Below are positions 18,101-24,999 of a stretch of 64,000 bases of DNA, piece after piece (positions within the stretch are counted from its first letter, which is position 1; the number at the start of each line of letters is the position of its first letter). The notes below the pieces were generated by a model that saw nothing but the letters and a program-made list of their open reading frames with translations, had not been told where the DNA came from and ran no database searches. Where the stretch lies: NCBI RefSeq assembly GCF_004331345.1, contig NZ_SJJZ01000003.1, forward strand, positions 620,001-684,000, written 5' to 3'. The DNA is from Kribbella soli (GTDB lineage: Bacteria; Actinomycetota; Actinomycetes; Propionibacteriales; Kribbellaceae). The position numbers and the translations under genes are program-made.

Positions 18101-18331
18101 CCACTGGCAGACATCCGCGCGGTCGCCGCCGTACAACAGGTGATGATCGCCGGCAACCACTACACCGTCGACGACCTACTGACGCCGTACGCGTCGACGA
18201 ACAATCTGCAGCCGACCGTCCACACCGCCAACGCCCCACAACCGTTGACCCGCTCCCAAGCCCACGCTCACGACACCTCCTATTGGTGGCACGAACCCGA
18301 ATGGCTGCACCGAGCCTGCTGCGAAAGCTAG
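15173..18331 (+). CDS. Tat-exported TolB/PD40 beta-propeller fused to an amidohydrolase
   Basis: This 1052-residue protein opens with a Tat signal (SRRRALQLGGGAA). Residues about 50-620 are a series of PD40/WD40-like blades, each with SPDGKWLAF or SPDGKKLLY. Residues about 620-1040 form an amidohydrolase domain: the metal-binding HxH is in LIDAHNHWHLRG near 665, a second His in LQLSSHYLYPAEH, and the metal Asp in ISGTDTPLD, then LTTATRNPAKWLNLEDKLGVVKPGAQADL. The enzyme probably hydrolyses a cyclic amide or peptide-like substrate outside the membrane. GTG 15173 is placed by the Tat signal. Two palindromes lie inside the gene. Confidence 0.85.
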   Translation: MTENPGSWSISRRRALQLGGGAAAVGAVQLPALPTEAVTEASTEASTGRQAVLTEGTNLMVSVSPDGKWLAFDLVTAIWVTPAAGGTSRRLTDDLQDASRPRWSPDGRSIVFQSYRDGNFHLWSIRPDGSGLRQLTSGRYDHREPHFTPDGRSIVFSSDLGGFGDGGNTAGSYGIHRLDLASGAIVALTDTTSEEAEPTVSADGRKIAFTVDTSSIVELDLDSGVRTTIVNNQTGITLFGPSYAPDGRLAYVRLTGPSCDLIVDNHQVTNGQDVFAVPPSWASTDLFYTADGTVHRYDADANAGGEHSVVPFAATVPVTSRRPRPKAPDLESTGKRAVRGIASPTASPDGKWLAFRALNALWLTPTDGRTHPRKVVADGYFNSDPDFSPDGKKLLYASDRDGTADLWLHDLATGTDTKLSGLPGAQTAPRFAPDGLRIAYQDQDGIAWVLDLASGEVRQLTPTLFQPGRVSWSRDGKTLVLAAVKPFSKRFREGTSQLLYVDVASTALEYVAPMPFRSLATRGDDGPVFSPDGKQLAFVVESLLYVVPVDARGRFTGEPRAVTNEVTDSPVWLNNDTLLYLNNGRLRRATGGRVETIKLDLQYRRATVKQHVTIHAGALWDGRATTLRRDVDVVVDGARIAAVRPHSGRADIDASALTVMPGLIDAHNHWHLRGRAWGARQGNLWLAYGITSTRSPGDPAYQMQETREALVNGSLRGPRYFATGEAIDGSRVYYNFMRPTLSLRQLGLELDRVEGLAYDLVKTYVRLPIEYQRRAIAYVHHLGLQLSSHYLYPAEHLGMDGMEHTGATNRLGYSHTVSRLGRAYSDVVTLFTRAGLSVTPTLFNSTMAHVDDPSLLTDRRTTTLYPSWEYDALIAEVNTAKGPAGVTTRELLRGNVDMVLRIHRGGGLVISGTDTPLDNMAVSLHANLRSMVAGGFTPYEALTTATRNPAKWLNLEDKLGVVKPGAQADLSFITGDPLADIRAVAAVQQVMIAGNHYTVDDLLTPYASTNNLQPTVHTANAPQPLTRSQAHAHDTSYWWHEPEWLHRACCES
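15856..15968. promoter_or_regulatory. Two intragenic GATTGT-ACAATC palindromes
   Basis: GATTGTCAACAATC at 15856-15869 and the perfect palindrome GATTGTCGACAATC at 15955-15968 lie 99 bp apart within the amidohydrolase gene. They coincide with ATT and AAT codons, which are uncommon in this gene. They resemble operators of GntR-type regulators; function is unproven. Confidence 0.35.
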
Positions 18332-18432
18332 AAGAAAATCGCTGCGCTTTGGATGTCGAGAGAGTCGCGCCGGGTCCGTCCTAGGTACAGAAGCGGCCAG
18401 GACGGGCCGCGTGACCAACAAGGAGTACCAGC

Positions 18433-18867
18433 GTGACGATTCAGCAGATGAACAACGTCGGCATCGTCGTCGACGACCTGGCGGCCGCGATCGCGTTCTT
18501 CGCCGAACTCGGCATGGAGCTCGAGGGCCAGGCGGCGATCGAGGGCTCCTGGGCGGACCGTGCCGTCGGACTCGACGGCATCCGGTGCGACATCGCGATG
18601 ATGGTGACCCCCGACGGCCACGGCCGGCTGGAACTGTCGCAGTACCACAGCCCCGCGCTGCTCCCCAGCCCGAGGAATCAGCCGCACAACATCCTGGGTA
18701 CGCACCGCGTCATGTACACCGTCGACGACCTCGACGACACCATCGCCCGCCTGCGCCGCCACGGCGGCGAACTCATCGGCGAGGTGTCGCGGTTCGACGA
18801 GCACACCCGGATCTGCTACTTCCGCGGTCCCGCGGGCATCATCATCGGCCTCGCCGAGTACAAGTGA
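18433..18867 (+). CDS. VOC family (glyoxalase/dioxygenase-fold) protein
   Basis: This 144-residue protein has two beta-alpha-beta-beta-beta modules: MNNVGIVVDDLAAAIAFFAELGMEL and HRVMYTVDDLDDTIARLRRHGGELIGEV, ending YFRGPAGIIIGLAEYK. A metal-binding His and Glu are plausible at the strand ends (LSQYHSP, LIGEV, final Glu in LAEYK). Members act as lyases, dioxygenases or resistance proteins; the substrate is unknown. AAGGAG lies 7 nt before the GTG at 18433, which fixes the start. It stands alone between the amidohydrolase and a convergent oxidoreductase gene. Confidence 0.85.
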   Translation: MTIQQMNNVGIVVDDLAAAIAFFAELGMELEGQAAIEGSWADRAVGLDGIRCDIAMMVTPDGHGRLELSQYHSPALLPSPRNQPHNILGTHRVMYTVDDLDDTIARLRRHGGELIGEVSRFDEHTRICYFRGPAGIIIGLAEYK

Positions 18868-18870
18868 CGC

Positions 18871-19992
18871 TCAGAACGTCGTGGTGAGGTCCTGGGCCTG
18901 ACCGGTCGCCGACGCGCGGTACGCGGACTCGATGATGTCGATGACATGGCGCGCGTGTTCGGCGGTGACGATCGAGGGCTTGCCGTCGCGGACCCAGTCG
19001 ACGAGCTGCATGACGTCCTCGTACACGTGCTGCTCCTCGATCTCCCGGTGTACGCCGGTCACGTGTGGAAGCAGTGCCTGGTTCCCCGGCCCGCGGGGCG
19101 AGAGCTCGGCGGGGTTGCGGTGGGGGAAGTCGAACGGCTCCCCGTTGAGCAGCAGCCCGTCGATCGTTCCCGCCGTACCGTAATAGGCGCCGCCGAAACC
19201 TCCCCGCATCCCACCCGCCGCGGTTCCGGTCGCAACGCAGAACAGGTTGTCGCCGAAGTCGATCAGGATGACGGTGTTGTCGTCGGCATCTGTCTGTACG
19301 TCGGCGCCTCCGCTCGTCCGAACAGGAACCCGTACGCCGGACATCGCCGTGACCCGCTGCGCCGGCCCGAGGATCCCGGTCACGGAATGCAGCGCGTAGA
19401 CCGTCATGTCGTACAGCGGTCCGCCGCCGGGCTTACGGAAGTACCACGACGGATCGATGTTCGTCAGTACGTCGTTCCCGCCGCGCACGGACTCGTTCTC
19501 GTGGTAGGTGCCGAACGCCGCACCGCAGCTCACCCACGACAACGTCCCGATCGCGCCCTCGGCAATCAGCTCCCGCGTCCGCACATGATGCGGCCGCAGC
19601 ATCTCCCCCGGCGACGCGACGATGCGCAGATCGTTGTCCGCCGCGAGCTCGATCAGCTCGGTCGCCTCGGCGACGGTCAGAGTCATCGTCTTGTTGAAGT
19701 GCACGTGCTTCCCGGCCTGCAACGCGAGCTTGCCCTGCTCGTAGTGCAACCCGATCGGAGAAGCGATCGTCACGGCATCGACGTCGCCGCGCGCCAGCAA
19801 TTCCTCGTACTCGACGAACGCCCGCTCGACCCCGAACTTCTCGGCCGCAGCCTCCGCCCGACCTGGCACCGGGTCACAGACCGCGGCCAATGTCACCCGC
19901 TCGACCAGATCCGGCTGCCCCAGATGCGGAAGGAGCCCCCGAACAGAAATGCTCCCCGCGCCGACAACACCGATCCGCACCGAATCCGCCAT
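18871..19992 (-). CDS. Gfo/Idh/MocA family oxidoreductase
   Basis: This 373-residue protein has an N-terminal Rossmann motif RIGVVGAGSISVRGLLP binding NAD(P), then DAVTIASPIGLHYEQGKLALQAGKHVHFNKTMTLTV. The usual catalytic EKP lysine motif is changed to NKT here: the Lys is kept but Glu and Pro are not. The C-terminal sheet domain includes GGPLYDMTVYALHSVTGILGP. Such enzymes oxidise or reduce sugars, inositols or related compounds. The ATG at 19992 follows a perfect palindrome at 20006-20019. It lies 53 bp downstream of the serine hydrolase gene on the same strand, possibly co-transcribed. Confidence 0.88.
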   Translation of the reverse strand: MADSVRIGVVGAGSISVRGLLPHLGQPDLVERVTLAAVCDPVPGRAEAAAEKFGVERAFVEYEELLARGDVDAVTIASPIGLHYEQGKLALQAGKHVHFNKTMTLTVAEATELIELAADNDLRIVASPGEMLRPHHVRTRELIAEGAIGTLSWVSCGAAFGTYHENESVRGGNDVLTNIDPSWYFRKPGGGPLYDMTVYALHSVTGILGPAQRVTAMSGVRVPVRTSGGADVQTDADDNTVILIDFGDNLFCVATGTAAGGMRGGFGGAYYGTAGTIDGLLLNGEPFDFPHRNPAELSPRGPGNQALLPHVTGVHREIEEQHVYEDVMQLVDWVRDGKPSIVTAEHARHVIDIIESAYRASATGQAQDLTTTF

Positions 19993-20005
19993 ACCGGCAA
20001 TGCTA

Positions 20006-20019
20006 TTGGCGATCGCCAA
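20006..20019. promoter_or_regulatory. 14-bp perfect palindrome upstream of the Gfo/Idh/MocA gene
   Basis: TTGGCGATCGCCAA is perfectly self-complementary and lies 14 bp before the ATG at 19992. Next to it on the minus strand is TAGCAT, a possible -10 box. A repressor site is plausible. Confidence 0.4.
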
Positions 20020-20045
20020 CCCCTGCGGCCATGCGCGTTTCTGCT

Positions 20046-21035
20046 TCAGATGCCGAGCTGGTCGTTGAGGACCTTGATGATCGGCCAGGCGCCGTCGGAC
20101 CAGTTCGAGATGACGGTGTAGGTGATCGACGACGAGGGCTTGTGCAGGCTGGCGAACGACACGCCTGCGTCGTACCCCTCCAGCCAGACGCCGTCGCCCG
20201 TCGCGCGGAGGTGGAACCCGAGGCCGTAGCGCCTGGACTCCTCCGGCCAGTCGCTGCGCGGTCGAACCATCTCGGCGACGTGCTCCTGGGAGACGATCCG
20301 TCCGGCGAAGAGTGCATCCCAGAAGGCGCTGAGGTCGGCAGCGGTCGTGTAGATGCCGCCGTCGCCGCTGCCGAGCACGGGGAGATGGAACACGTTCGTT
20401 CGCAGGCCGTCGACGGCCAGGTAGCCCAGCGCGGCGCGCCCGGGGAGTTCGTCGGAGCGCAGGAACGCGGTGTCGACCATGCCCGCCGGCTCGCAGACCA
20501 GCGTGCGAGCCAACTGCTGGAAGTTGATGCCGCTCGCTCGTTCGGCCAGCAGGGCGAGGACGACATAGCCGCCGTTGTTGTACGCGAACCGCTCACCGGC
20601 CGGGGACACGGTCTCGTGGCCGTCCAGCACCGGCAAGAACTGCTCGGTCGTCGCGAGCTCGTGCACTGACACCGGCATCACGTAGTCGGTGATGTCGCCG
20701 TCCTCAGGGAAGTAGTCGCCGATCCCGGACCGGTGCGCCAGCAGTTGCTCGATCGTCACGTCGTCGGCGATCAGAGGCAGGTCTTTGCCAAGCAGCGAAC
20801 GCGCAGTCGTGCCGAGCTCGAACGTCCCCTGCTCCACCAGGCTCATCACAGCCAGTGCCGTCAGGCTCTTCGTCCCACTCGCAGTCGCGAACTGGGTCTC
20901 GACCGTGTTGAGGATCTCGTGGGCGCGGTCGGCGTACCCATAAGCCGTGCAGAACTCAGTCACACCCGCCCGATCGACCCGAACCACACCAGAGAACCTG
21001 GCGCGCTCCGCGACCCCATCCACCCCATCCCCCAC
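20046..21035 (-). CDS. Serine hydrolase (class C beta-lactamase / D-Ala carboxypeptidase fold)
   Basis: This 329-residue protein has the SxxK motif in TASGTKSLTALAV near residue 53, the YxN motif in FAYNNGGYV and a late beta strand region ending SSSITYTVISN. LLAHRSGIGDY near residue 110 is also typical of the family. No signal peptide is seen, so it is more likely a cytoplasmic esterase or amidase-like protein than a penicillin-binding protein. GTG 21035 is the outermost start; GTG 21023 is also possible. It is upstream of the Gfo/Idh/MocA gene on the same strand. Confidence 0.85.
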   Translation of the reverse strand: MGDGVDGVAERARFSGVVRVDRAGVTEFCTAYGYADRAHEILNTVETQFATASGTKSLTALAVMSLVEQGTFELGTTARSLLGKDLPLIADDVTIEQLLAHRSGIGDYFPEDGDITDYVMPVSVHELATTEQFLPVLDGHETVSPAGERFAYNNGGYVVLALLAERASGINFQQLARTLVCEPAGMVDTAFLRSDELPGRAALGYLAVDGLRTNVFHLPVLGSGDGGIYTTAADLSAFWDALFAGRIVSQEHVAEMVRPRSDWPEESRRYGLGFHLRATGDGVWLEGYDAGVSFASLHKPSSSITYTVISNWSDGAWPIIKVLNDQLGI

Positions 21036-21085
21036 GCCGCTGAAGCTACCACCCAGCGGCGGCCTCCCCCACTGATCACACTCGC

Positions 21086-21125
21086 CGGGGACTGGGAACT
21101 AGCAATTGCCTATTCCCAGTCCCCG
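21086..21125. repeat. 40-bp long palindrome (13-bp arms)
   Basis: CGGGGACTGGGAA at 21086-21098 and its exact complement TTCCCAGTCCCCG at 21113-21125 enclose a 14-base loop that itself contains GCAATTGC. It lies upstream of the serine hydrolase start and beyond the methyltransferase stop. It could act as a terminator for the latter or as a REP-like unit; a related palindrome sits at 22067-22120. Confidence 0.75.
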
Positions 21126-21200
21126 CCGCATGTGCCGACAACGCCCGCCAAAGCCGCGCCGCGGTTTCGTGCGTGCACCTAGGACGGATTGCGCGTCAGC

Positions 21201-21959
21201 CTAGGTGTTGCGGTGGGCGATGACTCGGGTGAGACCGAGGGCTCTGCCGGCGTCGGCGTGGAGCATCTGTGCTTCTTCGCGTCCCGGCGTACCGCTGTCG
21301 CGATCGCAGGCCTCGTTCCACTGCAACCAGTCTTGCCACCCGCTGGGTACGCGATCGGCGACCTCGACGGTGACCAGGCCGGTCTTCTCCCAGTGCCGCC
21401 GCCACCAGGCTGGGCTGTGCCAAGCGCAGAAGTCCCACTGCCAGTACGGCGCGAGGTGCGGCGGTGGAAGCATCTCGTACTCCTCGGCGAGACCGGGCTG
21501 GACAATGCCGATCCGACCGCCGGGCTTCACAAAGCGTGAGTAGTAGCCAAGGTAGAGGTCGTCAGTGCCGAAGTAGTGATAAGCGCCGATGCTGACAAGC
21601 GCATCGAAGAACCCCTCGCCGAACGGCAACGCATGAGCCTCGGCATGCACCGGATGCACCCGCCCCTCCAGCCCCGCCTCAGACACCCGCCGCAGGTTCT
21701 CAGCAGGCTGCACCCACAGATCGGCAGCCCACACCTCAACCCCAAACTCCTTAGCCAGAAAGACCGAACTCACCGCACTGCCACACCCCATATCCAGCAC
21801 CCGCATCCCCGCCTCGAGCGGCATCAGTTCGGTGAGAGCCTCCGCCTGCCAGACCGGGTTCGGCCCCATCGCCCCGTCTACCATCCACCTGGCCGAGTAC
21901 GCCGCAGACCGCGGATAGCGCTCGTTCCTCAACTGCGCTTCAAGCTCAGCATCATCCAC
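21201..21959 (-). CDS. SAM-dependent methyltransferase (class I)
   Basis: This 252-residue protein carries motif I MRVLDMGCGSAVSSVFLAKEFG near residue 55, the acidic VWAADLWV, HAEAHALPFGEGFFDALVSIGAYHYF (motifs II-III) and VKPGGRIGIVQPG. This is the common small-molecule methyltransferase layout. The tail is Trp-rich (YWQWDFCAWHSPAWWRRHW). The GTG at 21959 is inferred from where the conserved sequence begins; no clear ribosome binding site is seen, and the frame stays open to 22103. The gene is bracketed by two related palindromic sequences. Confidence 0.85.
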   Translation of the reverse strand: MDDAELEAQLRNERYPRSAAYSARWMVDGAMGPNPVWQAEALTELMPLEAGMRVLDMGCGSAVSSVFLAKEFGVEVWAADLWVQPAENLRRVSEAGLEGRVHPVHAEAHALPFGEGFFDALVSIGAYHYFGTDDLYLGYYSRFVKPGGRIGIVQPGLAEEYEMLPPPHLAPYWQWDFCAWHSPAWWRRHWEKTGLVTVEVADRVPSGWQDWLQWNEACDRDSGTPGREEAQMLHADAGRALGLTRVIAHRNT

Positions 21960-22389
21960 GCGACCGGAGTCTGCGGGAGCGCCCCGGACCAGGCAACCGC
22001 TTATTCGGCTCTTCTGTCCGATGTGTGGGTGATGATCAGCCCGATCCGGGTCGTGCGACGGCCAGTAGTGGGTCGGCACCTGGTATTGCCTGTGCCCAGT
22101 CACCGGTGCCTGTCCCCACTCCCGACCGTCGCCCCGCCTACCGTCGTCCCGCCCTCGCGGCGAGCAGACGACGGGTTATCCCGGCTCTTCTGACGCGCTC
22201 CTCGGACCGCAGTTGTACAGAACGCCTACGAGGTGAAGGGCCGGCCGGGCGTCGTGGGGCCGCCGATGCCACCGTGCGACGGTGGCCGGCCTGAACCGCG
22301 TGCCGCTCCATGCCGGATGCCAGCAGTTATCTGGCACTAGGCGAGCTGTCGTCCGGAAGGTTAGAGTCTGCGCTCAAAGTGAGGGGTAT
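21960..22389. other. 430-bp non-coding interval rich in dyads
   Basis: No convincing gene is present. It holds the direct repeat GGCTCTTCTG at 22007-22016 and 22183-22192, each just after TTAT. It also has a complex hairpin at 22067-22120 (AGTGGG and GGCACC pairing with GGTGCC and CCCACT), a perfect 8-bp stem with 3-base loop at 22269-22287 (GCCACCGT/ACGGTGGC), and a 6-bp dyad TGCCAG/CTGGCA at 22319-22337. TAGAGT at 22362-22367 is a candidate -10 for the gene that follows. Base composition shifts toward A/T at its right end. Confidence 0.6.
22067..22120. repeat. Imperfect palindrome related to the one at 21086-21125
   Basis: Arms AGTGGG (22067-22072) plus GGCACC (22075-22080) pair with GGTGCC (22105-22110) plus CCCACT (22115-22120). 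The interior ATTGCCTGTGCCCAGTC matches ATTGCCTATTCCCAGTC of the 21086 palindrome at 15 of 17 positions, in the same orientation. Confidence 0.6.
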
Positions 22390-23838
22390 ATGACAAGCGT
22401 GAACAGGCGGCTTGGGTTGTCGCCGCTAGGCCCTGATTCTGCGGCTAACTGGCTGAGACGCCATCTGGCACTTCCTCGTTTTCTGACTGGCGGAGATCCG
22501 GGGCCAACTCTGCCGGCGCCTATATCGATCTGGTCTGTCCCCGAGTTGTGGAACGGAGTCAATGGCTCCGCTCTTCCGTATCTATCCGAGGTAACCCTAC
22601 CTGAGGTCAGGCTGACGGAGTGGGTACCCATCGCGCCAGGCTTGGCATCGACGAACAACTACCACGGCCCGGAGCTTTCATTAAGCCCTCTGCGCATGGA
22701 GTCGGTAACACAGGATTGGCTGACCGCCGTCCATTCGCCTGACCACAAGGCGCACTTTATCGCCGCCGGATACGGCTGCATCCGCTTCGGCCCTCACAGA
22801 TTTGGGACGGACGACGAAGAGCGATGGATGATGTCAATCACAAGCACGTCTTTCGCGCACGATGGATTTCCAGTAGCACTGACAAATGAGATGTACAGGC
22901 ATGTAATTGCGAGCATTCGATCGGCCGGCTCAATAGATTGTCGCATCTCAGGACAACTACGATGGCTCCCAGCTCGTTTCGTGGGATCGGGCCAGGAGAG
23001 AAGCCTCTACGGCGGCGTTCATCTCAGGGTTAGCGGGGTTCCGAGGGTCTACCTACACGCAACCGACCTCCAGATGATTCGCCAGACGAACAAGCGCAGA
23101 CGACCGCTTGTGACGATCGCCTCGACATTTTATGGGGACGTGGACAGAAGGCAGGGGCTCCACTGCGCCTTCGCCACATTCGATCCACAACGATACGACG
23201 CAATGCATGAGGCGCGGTCATGGCTTCTGCTTGATTACATCGGGCGCTACGGCGGAATCGTGGTCACCGACTTCGATGAGCAGATACCGTGCGATTCGGC
23301 CATGCTGGCCTTATCCAAAGTGATGGCTGGCGAAATCACTCTGGAATCCTTGCAGAGCACTGCCAAGATGACGATGGTCGATAGCGACTCGAGCCAGCAC
23401 GAATGGGTTCGACGCGAGGGGTCAAGGTTACTCCAAGACCTCGCCTACATGGGTGGCTTCAGCATCACCAACATTGAGGGGGACTTAGTCATGCGCGATA
23501 AGTACGAGGTTGGGCAGGCAATCAACGTTGGCCCCAACGCGAAGGCAAAGATCGGAACGGTCAACCAGCAGGAGTTACAAACCGGCATTGACCTGTCCAA
23601 GCTGGCAGGTGAGCTGGAGATCCTTCGGAAGCATCTGACGCCACAGGTATCGACGGCTGCTGAAGCGGCTGATCTTGGCGCGGTCGCGGAGGCCGAAGAG
23701 GCAGCCCGAGTTGGCGATGCGGGCAAGGTCAAACACGCTCTGGGCCGCGCTCGCACGTGGGTTCTCACGAGTGCGACGGCCATCGGCGTCCCTTTGGCGA
23801 TCGAAGCCCTGAAACGATCTACGGGGCTAGATGGCTGA
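22390..23838 (+). CDS. Unknown accessory protein with TDFDEQ motif and C-terminal GPNA-helix module
   Basis: This 482-residue protein is of a kind I cannot name. Residues 1-290 have no recognised domain. Next comes ARSWLLLDYIGRYGGIVVTDFDEQ with LSKVMAGEITLE, a motif I recall in diverse bacterial accessory proteins. Then follow RDKYEVGQAINVGPNAKAK and a helical C-terminus, LAGELEILRKHLT, then AEAEEAARVGDAGKVKHALG and WVLTSATAIGVPLAIEALK, which look like a recurrent association module. There is no signal peptide. Line 22861-22920 has 26 of 60 G/C and 23341-23400 has 34 of 60, against 47 of 60 at 24361-24420, pointing to horizontal transfer. GAGGGG 4 nt before ATG 22390 decides the start. Confidence 0.8.
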   Translation: MTSVNRRLGLSPLGPDSAANWLRRHLALPRFLTGGDPGPTLPAPISIWSVPELWNGVNGSALPYLSEVTLPEVRLTEWVPIAPGLASTNNYHGPELSLSPLRMESVTQDWLTAVHSPDHKAHFIAAGYGCIRFGPHRFGTDDEERWMMSITSTSFAHDGFPVALTNEMYRHVIASIRSAGSIDCRISGQLRWLPARFVGSGQERSLYGGVHLRVSGVPRVYLHATDLQMIRQTNKRRRPLVTIASTFYGDVDRRQGLHCAFATFDPQRYDAMHEARSWLLLDYIGRYGGIVVTDFDEQIPCDSAMLALSKVMAGEITLESLQSTAKMTMVDSDSSQHEWVRREGSRLLQDLAYMGGFSITNIEGDLVMRDKYEVGQAINVGPNAKAKIGTVNQQELQTGIDLSKLAGELEILRKHLTPQVSTAAEAADLGAVAEAEEAARVGDAGKVKHALGRARTWVLTSATAIGVPLAIEALKRSTGLDG

Positions 23839-23929
23839 CCTCAACATATTGGACCGCAAGACCTGTGCCGCGCACGCGCCGCTGAAATAGGAAAGCGCCT
23901 CACGACAGGCGAGATGTCTGCCCAACCTA

Positions 23930-23951
23930 GTCACCGATGTCACGGGGTGAC
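23930..23951. terminator. Weak hairpin between convergent genes
   Basis: GTCACC (23930-23935) pairs with GGTGAC (23946-23951), and CGCCT/AGGCG form a second small stem about 20 bp before. They lie between the accessory gene and the convergent PRPP synthetase gene. No U-tract follows, so termination is inferred from position. Confidence 0.3.
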
Positions 23952-23984
23952 CATCGACGATCCTGGCGCCCATCTCCCGGCGTA

Positions 23985-24962
23985 CTAGAACGGGAGTTTG
24001 GGTTGGGGTGGGGCGTGGGTGGGGTCTACGCCGTCGAAGAGGCTGCTGACGGATTCGCCGTCGTGGATTCGTTTGATGGCTTCGGCGAAGAGGCCTGCGA
24101 CTGACGTGACCTGGAGGTCCGGGAAGCCGGCGGGGCGGGGGACGGTGTCGGTGCTGATGACTTCGGTGATGGAGGGGTGGGAGCGGAGGCGCTCTACCGC
24201 GGGGCCGGCGAACAGGCCGTGGGTGCAGGCGACGGCGGCCGACGTGCAGCCGCGGTCCTTCAGGCGGTCCAGGAGTTCGATGATGGAGCCGCCGGTGGCG
24301 ATCTCGTCGTCGAGGACGATCGCGCGCTTGCCTGAGACGTCGCCGACGATCGTGTCGATGACCACGCGGTCGTCGGCGAGCCGCTGCTTGCTGCCGGCCG
24401 CGACCGGGAGGCCGAGCAGCCGGGCGAACTGCGTCGCGGTCTTCGCGTTGCCGAGGTCGGGGCTGACCACGACGGTGTCGGACAGGTCGCGTCCGCGGAA
24501 GTGGTCGGCGAGGATGCCGATCGCGGTCAGGTGGTCGACGGGGACCGAGAAAAAGCCGTGCACCTGTGGCGCGTGCAGTGACATGGTCAGCACCCGGTTG
24601 GCCCCGGCCGTGGTCAGCATGTCGGCGACGAGCCGGCCGCCGATCGAGATCCGGGAGGCGTCCTTCTTGTCGGACCGCGCGTACGCGTAGTGCGGGATGA
24701 CCGCGGTGATCTGCTGCGCCGACGCGCCGCGCGCGGCGTCGATCATCAGCAGCAGCTCCATCAGATGATCCTGCGTCGGCGGCACCAGCGGTTGCACGAT
24801 GTACACGTCTCGTTGCCGGCAGTTCGCCTGCAGTTGGACCTGCAGGCAATCGTTGCTGAAACGATGGATCTCGACCGGAGAAAGCGGTACGCCGAGATCC
24901 TTACAGATCTGCTCCGCCAACCCGGTGTGGGCACTTCCGCTGAACACGACGATCTCTCGCAC
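23985..24962 (-). CDS. prs: Ribose-phosphate pyrophosphokinase
   Basis: This 325-residue enzyme makes PRPP from ribose 5-phosphate and ATP. Visible are the N-terminal FSGSAHTGLAEQI, VYIVQPL, the flexible-loop region YAYARSDKKDASRISIGGRLVADML with catalytic Lys/Arg, VVVSPDLGNAKTATQFA and the PRPP-binding loop AIVLDDEIATGGSIIELL. Several positions differ from the housekeeping enzyme (for example SNDCLQVQL where ENxRG is usual), so it may be a paralogue with another role or specificity. GTG 24962 has GGGGAG upstream. It is followed on the right by the threonine aldolase stop, same strand. Confidence 0.9.
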   Translation of the reverse strand: MREIVVFSGSAHTGLAEQICKDLGVPLSPVEIHRFSNDCLQVQLQANCRQRDVYIVQPLVPPTQDHLMELLLMIDAARGASAQQITAVIPHYAYARSDKKDASRISIGGRLVADMLTTAGANRVLTMSLHAPQVHGFFSVPVDHLTAIGILADHFRGRDLSDTVVVSPDLGNAKTATQFARLLGLPVAAGSKQRLADDRVVIDTIVGDVSGKRAIVLDDEIATGGSIIELLDRLKDRGCTSAAVACTHGLFAGPAVERLRSHPSITEVISTDTVPRPAGFPDLQVTSVAGLFAEAIKRIHDGESVSSLFDGVDPTHAPPQPKLPF

Positions 24963-24999
24963 GGCTCTCCCCGAACGCTGCGACCCCGACAGCTGAACC

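Noticed and set aside
22390-23838. A prophage or integrated plasmid around the GC-poor gene
   Set aside because: Only one gene has the shifted composition, and there is no integrase, tRNA target or phage gene nearby.
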